Both the position numbers and the translations under genes were made by a program. A model generated the notes under the pieces. It worked only from the letters and a program-made list of their open reading frames with translations. It had not been told where the DNA came from and ran no database searches. A stretch of DNA of 64,000 nt from Camarhynchus parvulus (Eukaryota; Chordata; Aves; Passeriformes; Thraupidae): NCBI RefSeq assembly GCF_901933205.1, contig NC_044572.1, positions 61,228,965 to 61,292,964 of the forward strand. The letters run 5' to 3'. Below are positions 24,546-37,892 of the stretch, in pieces (within the stretch, counting starts at the first letter, position 1; every line of letters starts with the position of its first letter).

Positions 24546-27139
24546 CAGAGTCTTTTTAATAGATGAGAAGACTTATTTTAGCAAGTCTTTTCAACTTCTT
24601 TTAGCAAGTCTGCATTTGTGCTCAGCATCCAAGACCTAAGCCTTTCAAAGTCTTCATTGTGGTCCTTCCAGCCCAGGCAGGAGCAGGAGCTGCCTGGAAA
24701 ATTTCATGTTCTTCTGCAGAACTTTAGCAGTCTTTAAAATTTCACCCAAATGATCAGTTCTGCTACTGTGGATTGCTCTTAAGGGGTCAGCCAGCAAAGT
24801 CCAACTCTGTGCCCATGCACAAGGTGAAACAGGTAAAAGTTGTGCTTAACATGTCCTGGCCACAGCATGTGGAGCAGCACCTTGCTGGCTGGATGAGGCT
24901 CCTCAAGGAGAAGCAGGCAGAAACCCAAACCTTTCCCTACTGCAGAGTTCATCTCCAGTCTCCTTCTGGACTGTCTTTTATGGTTTCCCTCTGCCATGGT
25001 CCCTGCCATCTTCAGCTAACTCCCCATCCCGCAAGTGTCCCACGGCAGGAGTCACTGCCTCCTGCAGAACTGAGGCACATCCAAGGGCCAAAGCAGGGAA
25101 GAGGCTGAGAAACAAGAACAGCAGGCAAAGGGCGAGGGGAAAGTCCAGACAGAAAGAAAAGTGCAGGCAGGCAGGCAATGTGCTCATAGTTCAAAGTAAA
25201 GATTTGATTTTTTTATATGTATGGAAATGGTAGCACTACATTGGTTTCAAGAATCCTGCAAGATGGAGAGAAGAAATGTGGGCCATGATATTACAGCATA
25301 AGGAATGAAAGCAATAAATAAAAAAACATAGCAGAATGAGGATGGCAAAATCAGAGAGTCCTTAGAGCAGACTTTTAAAGAGAAAGAGCAGCAAAAACGA
25401 GAGTATAAGAAGAGCCATATAGATGTAGTAGACTAGCCAGGATCCTAGGAGCAGAAACAAAGCACAGTTAAATTGAGGGAATAAAACAGTGCATGGGTTA
25501 ATTCATGGTGCACTTCAGAATTCACTTTCATGTGTTGGTTCATCATCTAAGTTTCTAGGAGCTCATTACTCTGTCAAGGGTATAAGTCAAGTAGTTGAAA
25601 TAAAGTAAAGCTAAACTATTAACAGTTAAATCCTATCTTGCTTCTTTGTGTGTTGTTTTTCTTTTTGAAGGAAAGGGTCTGGCTTAATGCATAAGAAAGG
25701 TTAGAAGTTTTCAAGAAGCAAGGAAAACACTGTTACTCTCAGAAGGGCACTTTAACTGAACTGCAATAAACCCAGAAAAGCAACAGCTATTTTTACAAAA
25801 TAATGGAAAATAAATTCTTACCATAGATTTATGTCTGCAATCAGATGTTAAAAGCAAGTCCCAGAGTTGTACAACAGCCAGATGGGATGGCCAGGAGACA
25901 GGGCCCATATCATCTGAATGGGAGAGTCCTACGGACAGAAATCTTCTGGAAGTGGAGTTGTGCTGTGACTGTGGGGTGGCTGGTGGAAGATCTTTAAATA
26001 AAAAGCATGGTGTTCATCTGAACAGTAACTTTGCTGTCCATAAACTGAAATTTGCAGAAAATACTTCTTGAGAAGAGATGTGTTGTTCTTTTCTTGAAAC
26101 ACAGTTCTGTGGCAGATATTTCAGTTTGCAGTGGGACCTGTTAAATGTGGATTTCACTTGCTGGAGCTAGTGGAAGGAGCCCAAAGAAAGTGGAAATTAA
26201 AACATACGTAAGAAGTGTACAGAGAGCCACATAAAGGAAGCTACTTGCAGGCCCAAGGACTTTTGTTGGTCTATAAAAAACAAATTACTGCCTAAAGGGA
26301 TGTCATCATCCAGGTATCTGTTGCAGAGAAAGTACCCTGCAGAACACAAAGGCTTAGGAGATACTATAATTAAGGCTGGTGTGCAGCTGTGATTTATCTT
26401 TCCTTGTGAGTATGTTTCTATGGTACTGTCCTGCTATCCTTGCCAAGATATGGTCTTTTTCTGTGTGATGATAAGCAATTTACAGTCATTTAGGGAAAAG
26501 GCTGCATTTGTCCTGAAAATAATGTGTAATAAGAATTTCCCTCTTTGGGATTCTTACTTGTTGCAGGTAGTAGAAGCAATAACAAAATCTTTGCCTAGAT
26601 GTTAAAGTGGTTAAATCTGACTTGGAGACCTGGATTCCAGTAAGACTTCTCCCATGAAGAAGATTCTGGACAATGTTACAATGGAGACTGCAAAACATTC
26701 CTAAGTGAAAATTCTCTCTAAGAAAGTTTGTAATAGGAATAGATATGTATAGCTCTGCATATGGAATAATTATGAGGGCAGTAAATACTCAAGAGCTACC
26801 TACTCCATGAGACTTGCCCATCCTTCATACTGAATGAACTGTGCAGGAAAAATGTCCACATAATAAAAGACCATGTCATTATGCATCCCTGTGAGGGGTA
26901 GAACTGACATTGTACAAACCCCCCCAGTTTCCTAATTATTAACCTTTAATCAATAATTTCCTACATTTTGGAGCTTGATTTCACAAGCATGAAAGGAAGA
27001 GTTGAGAAGGGAAGGATGAGATTGTGCTCAATACCACATATCTGGAACACAACCTGTGTGACAGCAAAGGGATGTCTGGAGGGACTACTGAGACTGATGG
27101 GATGTGTGTTTCCTGCTGTCACTGAAAGTGTGACATCCT
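24546..27139. other. Intergenic, nothing recognised
   Basis: AT-rich sequence between the E2F3 promoter region and a large CR1 piece. No exon-like signal was recognised. Confidence 0.5.
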
Positions 27140-28440
27140 ATAATCCAGGTCATTAAAGAAGATGTTAAACACTGTCAACCCCAGCATTACCCGTACCAGA
27201 CACCACTGATGACTGACCTCCAGCTGGACATTGTGCTCTGGATGAGAACCCTCTGGGCCTCACAGTTCAGTCAGTTTTCATTGCACTTCACTGCCCACTT
27301 AACTTACCCAATGCTTCGTCCATTTTTTCGTGAGGGTGTTACTGGAGACTGTCAAAGGCTTTAATGATGCCAGGGTAAATATCATCCAGTGCTTCATCCT
27401 CATCCACTGAACTAGTGTTACTGCAGAAGGCTATCATGTTGGTCAAGCCTATCCTTGTCTTCATAAATCCAAACTGACTACTCCAAATCATCTTTCTGTA
27501 TTTGGAAATTGTTTCTGGGATAATTTGTTCCATTACCTTCTTTTTAGGGACTGAGGTGGCTGACAGACCTGCAATTCCCCAATCCTTCTTGCCCTTCTGA
27601 AAGACAGAATTGATAATTACTTTTTTCTCGTTGTCAGGAACCTCTCCCAGTCTCCGTGACCTTTCACAGATTATCAACAGTGGCCTCACAGTGACATTGG
27701 CCCTCTGCACTGGTTGGTATATCCTGTCAGATCCCATGAACCCGTATATATTTGGTTTGTTTAGATGTTCCCCAACTTAGTCCTCTTCTACCTAGAGTAA
27801 ATCCTCTTTTCTCTAGACCTTCCCACTGGTTTCTCAGAAAGCTGAGATTCCTGAAGGCAAATCTTGCCAGTGAAGACTGAGGCAAGGAAGGCATTCTGTA
27901 CCTCAGATTGTTCCTTGTGCTTTGCCACCAAGTTCCTTTCTCCTTTGAGCAGTGGGCCCATATTTCCCCCCATCTTCCCTTTGCTGTTGACGTACTTAGA
28001 AAAGCTCTTCTTCTTGCCTTCCACATTCCTCTCCAGTTTCAATTTCACAAAGGCTTTCACTTTGCTAAGCCCACCCCATGAATGCCTGAACAGCATCTCC
28101 ATATTATTGTTGGGCCATTTGTCACTGCTTCCACCTCTTACATTTTTCCTTTGAGTTTTGTCAGGAGCTCCTTGTTCATCTATGCCAGCCCTCTTGTAGC
28201 CTTTGCTTGATTTCTGGCTCATTAAGGTGGAGGATGTCATCTGTGAAAAGCAACTGATCTTCTGGTCTCCTCTCCAGGACAATCTCCCATGGGACTCTTC
28301 CAGTCAGATAACTGGAAAAGCCAAAGTCTATTCTCTTTCTGTCTGGATTGTGGTGCTATTTTTCGCTTCCCCCACTGATGATTGCCATCCTAGGATGACA
28401 CCTTCTGAATCTCTGCTAAACAGTTGTGAGCTGAGATGTT
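27140..28440 (-). mobile_element. CR1 LINE fragment, ORF2 linker and reverse transcriptase
   Basis: Two overlapping minus-strand frames encode decayed CR1 ORF2. The first (28282-27788) has KKKSFSKYVNSKGKMGGNMG and LASVFTGK, the segment just before the reverse-transcriptase domain. The second (27737-27339) has NSVFQKGKKDWG, VMEQIIPETISK, LTNMIAFCS and IIKAFDSL, matching RT palm and finger segments. Frameshifts separate them. The nucleotide match continues left to about 27140 (the FNIFIN-like region) and right to about 28440. It is a large but inactive piece lacking the 3' end, so it was probably broken after insertion. Confidence 0.88.
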
Positions 28441-31400
28441 CAGCATGTTGTACTTTCAGAAAAAAAAATCAGAAAAATTGTATTAGGTTTATTCTTGACC
28501 AGATTTCAAGGCTTTACTTCAAAGAAAAGCCTGTCAAACTTTTTAAAGGTATTTTCCTTTGCCTTGATTCTCAAGTGATTTCTGTGTGACATTTCAGACC
28601 AAATTATTTAGCTTTTAGAAGGTGACAGAAGGTTGAAAACCTGTGTCCCAGAATAAGAAATGCTGGATAACTTAAAGTACAGGCATGTCTACCCTCCGAG
28701 AGAGTAATACAGGCATTCTTTCTAGGGAGCCTTTTGAGAATAAACACAAATATAAATATGAGAAATTTCATGAATCACATCTACACTTCTAAAATTTACA
28801 GGGATTATTACTATATTTTATGTTATATAGACCAAAATTTAAAAAAAAACAGAGAAATGAAACTAAAACTAAATTGACTTCCTTAGTCTGTAAATTCTTC
28901 TAAGAATGTGATCTGAGAATTTAGAAGTGAAATGACTGTTATGAGCAGCATGTGCTCTAATTACTGCATGTATTTACCTAACAGTTTCTGGAAAAAAATA
29001 AAGGACTATTTTCTCTTAATTTGCAAAAGGCATCAACCTTGAAATGTCACTTTGCCATAAAATTATTTGTACATGAACACAGTTTTTTTTGATTTATGAG
29101 ACATCTCTCCTGTTTCAGTGGTTTCAGAGAAAGCAGGTGACCACCTAACTGGAGCAAGGACATACAGTTACAGATTTGGTAGCATCTCCTCATTATTCCT
29201 TGTAGCATCCATTAAACCTAAATATCAAAAGAACTGTATGGTAAGAAATGATTGCCTGGTTCAGATACTTTTCAGGGTTAATGATTTTTTTTTAACCCTA
29301 GGCAAGGTTATCACAATCTGTTGATATTCCAAAAGAATTTCAATTCTTTGCTTGTAGCCATGTATTTATTTTTAAAAAATCCTGTATACATCTATAAACT
29401 TATCAATGTCTTCCTTTTCTGTACTTCAGTACCTACATACATTGGCAAACATATAGTTTTGGTTTGCAGCAAACATTGCTTATGAAAATAAAACAAAAAT
29501 CATGCATGCATTATAAATTCTGTATGTCAGCACAGTTCTGCTTTGGGGAGGGTTTTAGTGAGGAATGTCAAGCCTGACCATCTGCTTGATGAGAGGGAAG
29601 GGTGCTGTGCCCCTATCATGGAGAGACAGAACATACACTTGACCTTCTGCAGGCTAGTTATCACAAGGTGACTTTAAGTGTCTGTGTGTTGCAGGATTAG
29701 GGGATTGTCTGCTTGCTAGACTGCTGGTCCTTCTGTTGCAACTTTCTGCCTTTCCCTTTGCGAGATTACTGCACATCTCACAGTTCTTGCCCTCTGAGAA
29801 CTGTGGCAGGGGGTTTCACTGGGAGTGAGAAGAGACATTGGGTCTGTTCCTCTCTGTGCAGTTCCAATCCCTTTTGTCAATTCAGTCCAACTCTGCATAA
29901 AGAGTTAATGTCCACAGTAGCCTCTTGCACCATGTCCTGACACAGTAATCAATTGAAACCTTGTTCCTCTTGATCAAGTGTTACTTAAAACACAAAGCAA
30001 TTTAATGTAAAGCTGCTCTCAAGCCACCTAACCTCTTAAGTCTACTCCTCAGACCTTCAATCTTTTAGTTGTTTCAGCCTTTGTCTAACTGAAAACCGTT
30101 TGCCTCCCAACAGAACAAACAATCTCCTTGCAATAATCAAGGCTAAGCAATTGTTTGTAAAGAGACTCTGTGCCCAGAGGGGATTGCTTCACCTCAGCTT
30201 CTTGGCCTCTGGAGTATGTAGGTGTCCATGAGACAGCTGTTCATGCAGGCACTGAACCTCTCATGCTCTGAACATCATGGGAACAACTGGTTTTCAAAAG
30301 TTTTTGAGATCAGGTATATAATATTGACAATATATGATTTGTTCATTTTTGTGTATTTTTGTATTAAATATTTTTTGTATTAAAGAACAAGTTGTTTAGT
30401 GACTTTTTGGGGGAAATACAGTTTCAGGGCATTCTGATTAGGCATCTGTTTCAAACCTCTGGAGATTTCTTCAGTTTTCCACACTAGACCAAGGGCTTCA
30501 ATGCAGGTTTTTGGTTCAGATATTTGGAATCATGTGTTGAGGATTTGCTCTGACAGTGGTCTGGCTGGCAGTGGAACAACTCCCTTGGAGGGTGCCCACA
30601 GCCCATGCACTTTCCTAGGGCAGAGACACGTGTTCAAACCCATGCTCCAAAGTAAGCAGAACACAAATTTGGACCCAGGCCTCTGATACCTTTTGTTGTG
30701 TGCAAACAATCAGAAAAAACTGCAATTTCTGCTCAGTAACTTGATGTGAAGAACTGCAGTAAGAGCCTCTCTGAAGCTTCCTGCTCATTTTGTTGGGCTT
30801 TTTTTTTTTTGAGTGTATAAGGCCAGTTGTTAACTTTGAGTGCCTGTTTCTCTGCACTCAGTGGATAGGAAGAGCTTGAGTGTTTGTTTCAGGCCCACAG
30901 GCTTCACCAGGAGGCCAGGAATGTTGGCCAAGCACACAGTGCATGGTGTGAGCCTGGGCTGGGCATGAGCCTAGCTGCAGGCAGAGGATGAGGCAGAGTA
31001 CCAATGGCCAAGTGGCTGGGAGACTGTTTCTTTGCCCGAGTCAGGGCCTACAAGACAGGCACCACAATACTCAATTTATATTCCTTCCATCAATCCAGCT
31101 CGAAATTACCTCCAATTAGAGGACACATGAGCAGAACTACTTTACTAGGGCGCTGTCTCTTCTGTAACTAGAAGACTTTCATCTCTGTGTACACAAGGTC
31201 TCCTTTATCCTTCTTTAACTTATAAGTGGGCTTATTGTAGGAAGGTTATACTAGTGGAATGCCTTAATTCAATCCAGGTTTGTTAAATCTCTTTTCCACA
31301 TTCGTCCAGATCAGATAAATTGCATGCTGTATTTACTTTTTTGAGTAGTTGCCTAAAATGTTCAGGCACTGAGGCTGTTTCTCATAATGTGCTGACTTTT

Positions 31401-34400
31401 GGAATGAACTCTTTATTTACAGGCTTTGGCAAAATGGCTAGATTTATTATTTATTAACCAGAAAACCAACAACCATTTCTCTTAGAAAGGTGCAGAATTG
31501 CATGAGGTGTACTGCGCTATAAAACTTAGTTTTGTTCTGGATTTTTTCAACATTTGTATTATCTATGGATTGATAGAGGTAGAAATTACCATTTTTGGAA
31601 AAGGAAATCCTGCCCTTCCTTCTTTTTTGCTTTCAAACTCTCTAACACTTCAGGAACTCTTTTTGCATCAGAATATTTCTAAAGTTTGCTTTGAGATCAC
31701 AGATTTTTCTGGGGCTTGTGAAAAGGCATTTCTTTATTCTGTTATTAATTTTCTTCCTGAAATAAATTCACTTTTCTCCGCACAGTGGGTTTCTGTAAGT
31801 AAAGTCATGCTTGTCATTATCTTCCTCTTTCATATGCCTGTATACAGTATCAGTTAGTATTTTTCTTAGGTTTGAATTGATTTGCCAATATGGCTTTTGC
31901 AGGAATATGGCCTCACTTCTCCAACACCTGCAGCTTGTCCAAAATCTCAGACTTCATCATCACAGGAGCGTAGCTGCAAGAAATGTGCTTTGGAGGCATC
32001 AGAAGTATTAACAATAAATAGTAATAAACTTTCAAATAATGCTTCAATATTATTTCAGCACATAAGGGCTTCAGAAACTCATTCTATTTAGCCTACAGTG
32101 GAAACCAAGTTAGCAAGACCCCAAGGTTTCCACATGTGGTCAGAACTACTCCTATGGGACTCTCTTCTGTCTTCCCTGCTGTCATGTCACAGTACTTATG
32201 AAGACATTTGGGAATTCCTGTTTTCTGACTTCTGGCCTCTTGCTTTGTCTAGAGCTGTTCAAATTAGGTACCTTTTGGGGACATATGAGCAGGGGGTACA
32301 GGCAGAGCAATCCAACGTTGCTCCAACAATTCAGACTTGAGCACTGAGCCCAAGAGCCTCTGCTCTGGGGCTGTGGTTACATGCACAACTTGAGCAGGCA
32401 GAAGTTGTCACTGCCAACAGCAGAAGCAGTCCTGCCTTTCACTTATCAATTGTTCCTGTTCCTGTGCTACCCCTCCCTTTTGCTTGTGGCTGGGGAACTG
32501 ATCTGAGTTAGAGCCAACTCTTACTCGGGCTGGGTTACTCTTAGCTTGTATCAGTTCCTGATCTACTTCACCATAGAGCTGAAGAGAATTTTTCTCATGC
32601 CAACACAAGAACAGAAACAACATGCAGACAGGGATGAACCAGGTGCCTGGAAAAAAGGGAGCTGAGATGACAGCAGCTAAAAGAGTTAATGAAACTCCAC
32701 ACTTTTTATCAACAGTGATTCGCAGGAGTTCAGTTAATGAGGCCAATGAGTTGAATTTTTGCTGTCTTGCCAGCAAGGTGAGGAATGTCCTCATCCATTT
32801 CTGTACAACAGGTGCCTGACACAACTTCCCATTCCTCTGGCCTTAGCTTGCCTACCATTCCTGCTTCCCAAGGTGGGGCTTTGGGAGCCCCCAAGCTCAG
32901 CGGAGCCGTGCGTATCCCAGCTGCCTGCATCCCAGGCAGGAGAGTGGAGTCTGGTGGCCAAAGAGAAAACTGCAGCCAAGGACACCTCACTGCCACCGCA
33001 GGGCTCAGCAGACTGCTCCTGCTGCCCCTGCGCAGCAGCCCCACACGGGTTTCCTCCTGGCTGAGCCACAGCTGGACAAGCTGCTCAGCACTGCCCTACA
33101 GCAGCCTCAGCTCTCTGTAGAAAGGATCTTAACAGAGCTGATGCATTCTGGTTTGTGGCCCTGGGCTGTGTTTGGTTTGCTTGAGTGCAGCTGCAAAATC
33201 AAGTTTCCTCAGACCTGGCAGTAAAAGCTGACATAATAGAGAGCAGCTTGCATTGTCCCACTCTCCAGGACTCTTCTGCATAAAATGCACGTAGGGGTGA
33301 TGCCATCTGCCCTCAAACTCGAGGGAAGAACCAGCTGCAGATGCAGCTGGAAGAACCAGCTCCAGGAGCAGCTGTTGGTCAGTCTGTTACTCTCAGTTTT
33401 AATACACACCTATCACTGGCAAGGCCCTGTCTGTCTACTTTTCTTATTATTTACTTAGCTTGGCTTTTCTCAGAACCTCCTCCCACCAAACCAGGCCATT
33501 TCCTGCCACCAATTCATTGCACTTGACTTTGCTTTGATCTCACCAGTCTTTGTCTTTTTAAAATAAAAATAATATTTTTATAACCACCTATCATTGCACT
33601 CCATGGTTACCATTGCAAGAACAAGGATCATAAATATATTATAGTTGGCTGTTGAGGTTGTGATTGATCATGGTGAGCTGGGAAAGACTCGAGCAATATC
33701 ACAGAAGTGGACAAATCTTACTCCCTTTGGAGAACTCCATATGCATAAGTGGAGGTGCAATGGTGTGGCTGTCAAAGTCATAAAAAGATGAAACTTGTAG
33801 AATGGACACTTATGAGATAAGACACTAATGCAAATTGTTCTTTACTTCTAGAAGGAAACAATGTCTCTTGGGATGCATTCCTTTCCCACAAGGAAAACCT
33901 CTTGTCAGGTTTTCTGCTCCCTTTGTGTCCCCATGTTTCAGCAAAATCTGGTCATGCGTAAAGATTTTAGGATTCAGTTCTCAAAATGATCAATCCTGCT
34001 ATGCATCTTTGAAAAACCCAAAGAGATTCAAGTCCATGAGAATCTCATTAGCCAGACATCAATATTCTGAGACTAGGGAAAGTAGCTGTTGGAAGAAGCA
34101 TATAGTTGCAAAGCATATTATCATTTATAGATGTTTACAAATGGGAAATGTTTCTCTGATTCTAGCTCTTTTATTCTTTTAGGGTTTTTTTAAAGTATCG
34201 TTTTTCTTTTAAATGAGAACAAAGGTAATTTGTGTCCCAGATTTAAACTCTGAACTTATGCTCTGTTTTTCATAATTTATCATTTCAATTTCAGAAAATT
34301 GTATGATGCAGGAGGTTAAGTTAGCTGTGCTGGGGTATAAATGCATTCTTGTTTTGGTCCTTAATTCACTTTCATGTCTGACTCATCTGGGAAAATCTTG

Positions 34401-36929
34401 TCTTTCTGGGAAAGAGATGGCAGCAAATCAGTTTGGAAATGAGCAGATTTCTTCAGATCTCACATTCTTCTGATTTTGCAGAATGCCATTTCTAAGGTTG
34501 TGAGACAGATGGGAAACCTTGGGACCTGGAAACTTTGGAGACTGTTGCCCCGAGATTAGTGAGATCCTCATGAACTAGTCAACCACTTCAGCAATGTTGT
34601 ATCAAATGTTAAGTGTCTCTGCATTCCAGGAATCACCATGGGTAAATATGCAATCTCTCAGAGATACAAGTCTCATTTTTGAGGTAAAGGGCAGCAAAAA
34701 CAACAGGATAATTACATACTCCTGATTCACCCAATGGGGCAGCACTACTGAAACACACAAAAAGCCTGAGGAACTTCACAAAATTTGCTGTCTTAATGTT
34801 GCTTCTTGAGCCAAGCATTGTGTAGAGGTGCTTTGCAAATTCACATGCTGATGATAGAAGGTGCTGGCATTAATTTAGCAGAGAGCTGTGGAAGCAGAGA
34901 AGGCTGCCAGAACATGTGGTGGTTGTGCAGGTCGGCCTCCTTCCTGGAGCTGAAATATTGCCTGACTAGGTCAAGTCAGATGTGACCTTGAAATGGAAGA
35001 GTTATGAGAGACAGAAAGAACAATCCCCTGATTATTAAGTCCCCAATAACTAATTGTAGATTTTTCTTTTCTTTCACAGGCACTGGTCAGAACTTCACCC
35101 ACACACACTTCCTCAGTTCACTTACAGCTGTCTGTTCTCTTCCAATTTATAAAGCTCTACTCGCTGACCAAAACACCTCCATGCAAAATAACAAAGAAAG
35201 AAAAATATACATATCCAAGTTTTCTCAGCTGTTTCTCAGAATCCCTTTCCACCCACTGCCAGTTGAATATAATTTTAAATTGTTGTGTATTTAAGGAAGC
35301 AAGGATTGCTACTGAGAAAGTATTTAGAAACTTAATAACTAAGTGCCAACTAAGCTTTTTTAGGGACTGGGTTTCCTTGGTGGTGCCTATTTAGACTGAC
35401 TGTGACTTAAGCAAAATCGGCTGTGCTAGTACAAGTATGAGGTCAGTGAATAATTCTGTGAATACTGATTTCACAGAAATGACAGCAGAGTATGTTAATG
35501 ACATGGATGCTGAGCAATACAGCTTGCTTCTGCCTGCTGTTGAGGCTCTTTGTCTAAACCAGGGCTGTTTGAGTGCATCTTCTCGAGCTCATTGACATTA
35601 TAACAAGTTAAAACTGTTACTGCACCTGCTGTCTCCTAGGCTCTGAAGACAATGTTAAAATGAAGTGACCCTTCCTACAGAGTTAACTGGTTACATCAAA
35701 GTGACACACAAGCATTAATGGCTTCAGTTGGGATGTAAATGAAGGGAAGAGCAGAAGTAACCCTGCTGCTAAGAGATACAGAATGGGGTGCAGGCTAAGG
35801 AACCAAAATCACAAAAATCAGCTGTTTCTGAATGTTGATATTTCCTCATCTTTTGTTTCAACAGGACCCATTTACATTCAGATGATGCATATCTTGAGAT
35901 ATTTTGGCACCAAGTGTGCAATGTTAACTGTCTGGGCAGGGTACATTTAGAAAACAAGGGTTGGAGGGTGTTGGGAAAGGAAGTGTTTTTCCTTCTTCCC
36001 CTTCCCCAGCTGGCTGGAGATGGGCCTGAAGAAGGTAGGATGAGATGAGTGGGTGTGTCAATTCAATGTTCTGTACTCATAAACTGTTCTGTTGTGTAAT
36101 TTTTCCCCTAGGTTTTGTCTAATTTACAATTTTGCTGAGGAAGAGCTTAATTTTTGTGTGCTGTTGAATCATGTGATGTTGCATCTTAGGCCTGAATTAA
36201 TAAAATGGCCTAATTTGTGCCTTCTTCTGTAAGAAAGAGCGAAATAAACTAAGTATAGATGCAAAAATCTTAAGTGAGGTTGTCTGTCCAGAGACTTTTG
36301 TGTTACTAAGAAATTAAAAAGCATCAGGGAACTCTTCTGGACCTTGATTTTTAAATTTTTTTTTTTAATTTTTAAATTATATAGAATAGTTGCTGGCATG
36401 ATTATGGTCCTGACTAACCATTATCCCAGATCAGTTCTGGGCATAGTTCAGGAATTGTTGCAGGCCTGGGACCATTCCTAGTAAACCACTTGATGTAGCC
36501 ATTCTTCTTTGGAGAATATTATAGATTCTTACTTCTGACTGATATCTCCCACTATTTCATTCAATGAGTCATATTTCATTAGAATACTACACTTCAGTTT
36601 CTGGAAATAAATTTAAATTATATTTTAATATCAAAAGAGATTAAACATTCCCCACTTTTTGGACAATTTATTACTCTAAATCATTTGGGCTTACAGTCTG
36701 TTTCGAAGTACATGGCTCCAATTTCCGGTCATTGATTGTCATTTTGATTTTCTTTTCAGTACTTCTTTCTTCAGTATATACTTATACACTGCAATCAAAT
36801 ATGATTTTTATAACAGATTATGTTTTTCAGGTCTTTGTCCATAAGGCAGTTTTTATAGCTCTGTAATAAATACTGCTGCTATCTTCCATTTTTAACATCC
36901 TTTTAAATAATGATGGCTAATGAGGTTTT
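28441..36929. other. Intergenic, nothing firmly recognised
   Basis: AT-rich DNA with a few moderately GC-rich patches (about 30.9-31.0 kb and 32.8-33.1 kb) that carry no recognisable exon. A weak exon-like stretch near 31905-32090 is discussed among the findings. Confidence 0.5.
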
Positions 36930-37230
36930 CACAGAATCATAGAATGGTTTGGGTTGGGAGAGATTTTAAAGCTCATCTGAATTTAACCCACCTGCCATGG
37001 GCATGGACATCTTCCACTAGCCCAGGTTGCTCAGAGCCTCATCCAACCTGGCCTTGAACACATCCAGAGATGGGGCATCCACAGCTCCTCTGGGCAACCT
37101 GTGCCTCCCCATCCTCACAGTGAAGAATTTCTGTCTAATATCTGCCCTAACTCTTGTAAAAAGCCCCTTCTCTCTTGCAGGCCCCTCCATGGTACTGAGG
37201 ACTGCCATAAGGTCTGCAATTGTGCACATT
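36930..37230 (-). mobile_element. CR1 fragment, C-terminal ORF2 and 3' UTR
   Basis: It starts CACAGAATCATAGAATGG and reads on the minus strand as the end of CR1 ORF2, with degenerate FFTVRMGRHRLPRGAVDAPS and FKARLDEALSNLG. It is a typical 5'-truncated bird CR1. The right boundary is uncertain, since similarity fades after about 37200. Confidence 0.88.
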
Positions 37231-37825
37231 TCCAGTGCTCTTCCTTCTCCACTCTCTCTCCTTCCCACCTTTTCTCCCTGCATTATTTTCCAAGCCATTC
37301 CAAACCTCAGCATTGCACTCGTTGGAGGCTTTGTCCAGCTGCAGTTTCCTGCAGTTCCTTCCAGAGTCATCGCTGCCCAGGCTGCAGCCTCCCATGCTGC
37401 AGGCAGAGCCTCTGCTCCTGGTGAAACTGTACCTTTACTGCACCTTGTTTGAAAAGGTCCAGGTTATACCAGAATGACTCAGATCATTCTCTATGAGTGC
37501 CTGTCCCTTCTTTCCCTGTGACCGGGCAAAGATTTGCTGTCCACAGATCATATGGGAAGTGGCCTTGAAACCATTTTGCAGCCTTGAAACCATTTTTCTT
37601 TCTTCATTTAATAGTACCCACAAATACAATAGAAATGTCAGACTAACAAGGCCCTGAAAAAAAAATCTTTCTGTCACAGCAATTAATTGATCTTTATTTC
37701 CATTTTAAAAAATTATTTCATTTTCATTCTATGTTGCGTTGCTATATCTTCATCCCTTTTCCATTTATTAAACATCTATTTGAATACTGTCCATTTTTTA
37801 TTAATATGGGTAAAAAACACTATTA

Positions 37826-37892
37826 AAATCATAGAATCATTAATTTGTAAAAGACCTCCAAGATCACCAAGTCCAACCTTCATTCAGCATAT
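37826..37892 (-). mobile_element. Very short CR1 3' fragment
   Basis: AAATCATAGAATCATT, then AAAAGACCTCCAAGATCACC and AAGTCCAACC, is the last stretch of a CR1 in minus orientation. Only the 3' terminus was inserted or survives. Confidence 0.75.

Noticed and set aside
27339..28282. Minus-strand frames that might look like a host gene
   Set aside because: The encoded peptides are decayed CR1 reverse transcriptase and linker segments.
31135..31165. Possible CTCF-like core (CTAGGGCGCTG) in the intergenic region
   Set aside because: It is one base short of the usual spacing and lacks the rest of the motif.
34880..34990. Possible plus-strand CR1 piece
   Set aside because: Only a few words resemble the CR1 end, and no continuous match could be followed.
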